This document shows positions 61,483 through 64,000 of a DNA stretch of 64,000 nucleotides, in pieces. The translations under genes and the position numbers were made by a program. The notes below the pieces were generated by a model, which did not search any database, was not told where the DNA came from, and saw only the letters and a list, made by a program, of their open reading frames with translations. Within the stretch, counting starts at the first letter, position 1; the number at the start of each line of letters is the position of its first letter. Source of the DNA: Nocardia brasiliensis (GTDB taxonomy: Bacteria > Actinomycetota > Actinomycetes > Mycobacteriales > Mycobacteriaceae); contig NZ_CP046171.1 in NCBI RefSeq assembly GCF_011801125.1, positions 7,812,001 to 7,876,000 on the forward strand, given 5' to 3'.

Positions 61483-63135
61483 TCAGGTATTCGCCGACGC
61501 ATCCACTTCGGCGGGTGCACCATCGAAACCCGCTGTGCCGTACGCGTTCTCGGTATCGACCGACGTACCGGCGAGGCGCCGCAGCACGGCCGCGAGCAGC
61601 GTGGGACGCAGCCCGGCGTCGGAGCGGCCCGCGACGATTCCGTCCGGGCGGACCAGCAGCGCACCGCCCTCGGGCAGACCGGTGCGCTCGGCCCACGCCG
61701 CGGTCGGGATCGCGTGCACGGTGATGTCGATACCGGTGACCCACTGCGCATCCCACACCGCGTCGCGCCACGCCGCCGACGTGCCCGTGGCGAGCAGCGC
61801 GAAGCCGGGCCCGCTCAGGTCCAGGGTCGAAATCCGCTGTGCCCGATCGATCCACTCGTGCGGCACCCTGGTACCGACCTGGCCGGTGAGCCTTTCCACG
61901 TGCGCCTCGCCCGCGTCACCGCCGAATAGGGCGGCAGAGGCGTACCGATACCTGGTCATCACCGTGTCATTGGTCAGCTGACGGGCGAGATCGGCGGCGT
62001 TGTCCGCGGTGGGTACGGCGTAGCGGGTGTCGAAATCGGTACCGAGCCGGGCCTGCTCGGCGGCGACGAGCGCACGCGGGCGGCGCTCGTCCTGATAGCT
62101 GTCGAGCAGATCCGGGCCCGCGGTACCGGACAGCACCGCGGCGAGCTTCCAGATCAGGTTGTGCGCGTCGGCGATTCCGGTGTTGGCGCCGTAGCCACCC
62201 CACGGGGCGTGCCGGTGTGCGGCGTCACCGGTGAGGAACACTCGGCCCCTGCGGTACTCGTCGGCGACGAAAACTCCGGTGTCCCAGGCGGTCCGGCCGA
62301 GCACCTCGACATCGATGTCCGGCATGCCGATCGCGGCACGCACCAATTCGACACACCGTCGCGGGGTGTAGTCGGCCAGACCTGCTGTGGTCGGGTCGTA
62401 TTCGAGGTGGAACGACCACTCGTCGGTGTTGTTCTTGCTGAGCACCAGGCAGCGCACCGCGTCGTTGTCGATGGCGCACTGACTGAAGGTCCGTCCCCGC
62501 AGCACGCCGGTGAGGTCGGTGCGGACGAAGGCGTTGATGTAGTGCTGGGTTGGGGGCAATGTCGAGCCGCTGATGCCGAGTCGCCGCCGGATCGGACTGC
62601 CGCCCCCGTCGGCCGCGATCAGGTAGTCGGCCCGGACGACGGTGCTGGCGTCGTGCTTGTCCCGCAGCGTCGCGGTGACGCCGTCGCCGTCGGCGACGAA
62701 GTCCACCAGCTCCACCCCGAAACGCAGGTCACAGCCGCGCTCCCGGGCCAGCTCGGCGAGCAGCGGCTGTAGCTCGTCCTGTGGCAGGAAACAGAACGAC
62801 GACGGACTCGGTTCGCGCTGTGCCATGGTGCGCATGAGGGCGGTGAGGTCCAACGGCTCGGCCGTGGTCAGCGTCGCGCCCCGGCTCGCGCCGCCGAAGT
62901 GCCCCGCCTGCAGCACCCGCGCCGCAGCCTGCTGCACCCTGGTTTCGATGCCGAGCTGGCGGAACAACTCGACGGTGCGCGTGTGCACGCCGCGGGAGCG
63001 CGGCAGCACCGAGGCGTCGGTGCGCTTCTCGACGAGAATGGCAGGCACGCCGTGGTATTCGAGAAAGAGCGCGGCGCACAACCCGACCAGGCCGCCGCCG
63101 GCGATGAGGACCGGTGTGTGCTGGGTGGATGTCAT
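61483..63135 (-). CDS. FAD-dependent aromatic-type monooxygenase
   Basis: A 550-residue class A flavoprotein monooxygenase of the PheA/TfdB-PgaE type. GGGLVG (13-18) binds ADP, YLIAADGGGSPIRRRLGI is the DG motif and RVFLTGDAAHRHAPWGGYG the GD motif. The C-terminal thioredoxin-like domain is present, lacking active Cys. It hydroxylates phenolic or polyketide substrates, possibly drugs; target unknown. ATG 63135 follows GGAGCC; the frame to 63363 is unlike the family. Lon lies upstream on the same strand beyond a terminator. Confidence 0.85.
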   Translation of the reverse strand: MTSTQHTPVLIAGGGLVGLCAALFLEYHGVPAILVEKRTDASVLPRSRGVHTRTVELFRQLGIETRVQQAAARVLQAGHFGGASRGATLTTAEPLDLTALMRTMAQREPSPSSFCFLPQDELQPLLAELARERGCDLRFGVELVDFVADGDGVTATLRDKHDASTVVRADYLIAADGGGSPIRRRLGISGSTLPPTQHYINAFVRTDLTGVLRGRTFSQCAIDNDAVRCLVLSKNNTDEWSFHLEYDPTTAGLADYTPRRCVELVRAAIGMPDIDVEVLGRTAWDTGVFVADEYRRGRVFLTGDAAHRHAPWGGYGANTGIADAHNLIWKLAAVLSGTAGPDLLDSYQDERRPRALVAAEQARLGTDFDTRYAVPTADNAADLARQLTNDTVMTRYRYASAALFGGDAGEAHVERLTGQVGTRVPHEWIDRAQRISTLDLSGPGFALLATGTSAAWRDAVWDAQWVTGIDITVHAIPTAAWAERTGLPEGGALLVRPDGIVAGRSDAGLRPTLLAAVLRRLAGTSVDTENAYGTAGFDGAPAEVDASANT

Positions 63136-63188
63136 GTATTCAGGCTCCGCGCAGCCGCTTGCACCACACTTGCGTCCCGGTGACACAG

Positions 63189-63223
63189 CGCGGGGCCGGG
63201 CACGCTCGGTGCCCGGCCCCGCG
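63189..63223 (-). terminator. Terminator-like hairpin after lon
   Basis: CGCGGGGCCGGGCA (63189-63202) pairs exactly with TGCCCGGCCCCGCG (63210-63223), a 14-bp stem with a 7-base loop, ten bases past the lon stop on the minus strand. Confidence 0.75.
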
Positions 63224-63232
63224 GCTGCTCGA

Positions 63233-64000
63233 TCAGGCGGTGGCGGCCAAGGTCCGTCCGTCCAGCGCCGGTTCGGCGACCGGCTCGATGGCGTAGGCCA
63301 GGATCTCGGCCACGTCGGCGACGGGGCGAACATCCAGTGCGGCAAGCACTTCGGCCGGGACATCGTCCAGGTCCGGCTCGTTGCGCGCCGGAATGAACAC
63401 CGTCTTCAAGCCGGCCCGCTGGGCCGCGAGCAACTTCTGCTTGACGCCGCCGATCGGCAGCACCCGTCCGTTCAGCGTGACCTCACCGGTCATGCCGACA
63501 TCGGCGCGCACCTGCCGGTCCAGGGCCAGCGACACCAGGGCCGTGACCATGGTGACACCCGCGGACGGTCCGTCCTTGGGCACCGCGCCCGCCGGGAAGT
63601 GCACGTGGATATTGCGATCGAGCACCGACGGCTCGATGCCGATCTCTTCCAGGTGCGAACGGACGTAGGTCAGCGCGATCTGCGCGGACTCCTTCATCAC
63701 GTCGCCGAGCTGACCGGTCAGGGTCAGCGACCGCTCGCCCTCGGCGGCATTGGCCTCGATGTAGAGGACGTCGCCGCCGAGCCCGGTGACCGCCAGTCCG
63801 GTGGCCACACCGGGAACGGCGGTGCGTTCCACCGAATCCGGGGTGAACCGCGGCCTGCCCAGGTAGTCCTTCAGGTTGCCGAGGTCGATCGTCAGCGACG
63901 CCACCGGCACGTCGTACCCGAGGTCGGCGCCGTAGCCGAGCTCGACCACCTCGGATTCGGCTGCCGCCGTGGCGGTCGCGTCCTCGGACAGCCGAGTCGC
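63233..64000 (-). CDS. lon: ATP-dependent protease Lon, C-terminal part
   Basis: The reverse frame is open from 64000, giving 255 residues of the C-terminal protease domain of LonA-type protease. The catalytic Ser is in [10 protein letters not shown] and the Lys in [10 protein letters not shown]. Upstream, the AAA part lies outside the window. Lon degrades misfolded and regulatory proteins in the cytoplasm. Confidence 0.92.
   Translation of the reverse strand, partial: ATRLSEDATATAAAESEVVELGYGADLGYDVPVASLTIDLGNLKDYLGRPRFTPDSVERTAVPGVATGLAVTGLGGDVLYIEANAAEGERSLTLTGQLGDVMKESAQIALTYVRSHLEEIGIEPSVLDRNIHVHFPAGAVPKDGPSAGVTMVTALVSLALDRQVRADVGMTGEVTLNGRVLPIGGVKQKLLAAQRAGLKTVFIPARNEPDLDDVPAEVLAALDVRPVADVAEILAYAIEPVAEPALDGRTLAATA

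Overview
The window looks like chromosomal DNA from a mycolic-acid actinomycete, most probably a Nocardia. It is GC-rich throughout. It carries relatives of mycobacterial FadD5, FadE10, the Rv1533-type flavin oxidoreductase, DinB2 and the Sdh1 complex, together with a secreted cutinase, a TGS/WS-DGAT acyltransferase, an XRE/DUF397 set and KstR-like operator boxes. The genus is an inference from family content. No rRNA, tRNA, CRISPR array or intact insertion sequence was seen.

Layout. 1-1669: SCO2521/SCO2522-type pair (minus), the first cut by the window edge. 2187-2544: frameshifted remnant of an FAD monooxygenase. 2858-10044: cutinase, arginase-family enzyme, EamA transporter, methyltransferase, WS/DGAT and a nitronate-monooxygenase-like enzyme behind two KstR-like boxes. 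10045-16817: a group of genes that share the 11-bp palindromic site TGTCTGAGACA: SRPBCC protein plus small membrane protein, ABC1/UbiB kinase, GntR regulator, second ABC1/UbiB kinase and a DoxX-like membrane protein. 16975-26557: 2OG-Fe(II) oxygenase/SDR pair, deacetylase/SDR operon with its own inverted-repeat operator, large flippase/pseudokinase membrane protein, a second NMO-like protein, FadD5, and an isochorismatase-fold protein without its catalytic residues. 27301-34697: acyl carrier protein, PKS-like megaprotein, fatty acyl-AMP ligase and cation/proton antiporter, mostly joined by stop-start overlaps. 34725-41770: S4 RNA-binding protein, NlpC/P60 hydrolase, small coiled-coil protein, AAA ATPase, FadE10, alpha/beta hydrolase, small protein. 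41828-47011: thiolase facing a succinate dehydrogenase operon. 47078-49480: small membrane protein, XRE plus two DUF397 genes, and two coupled small ORFs diverging from them. 49580-64000: secreted TAP-like hydrolase, ABC exporter, FAD/Fe-S oxidoreductase, a 34-codon peptide gene, AlkA-type glycosylase, AcuI-type reductase, DinB, DUF1707 protein, TetR plus thioesterase, FAD monooxygenase and the 3' end of lon.

Most notable points. (1) The 1402-residue PKS-like protein keeps the KS-AT-DH-KR order, but the expected catalytic residue is replaced in every domain, while the reading frame is intact and lies between an ACP and an FAAL. This looks like a non-catalytic PKS scaffold rather than a synthase. 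(2) The shared palindrome, which in front of one ABC1 kinase fills the 17-bp spacer between -35 and -10 elements, predicts a local GntR regulon of ABC1 kinases and membrane proteins. Two further copies lie in a 500-bp stretch where I can call no gene.
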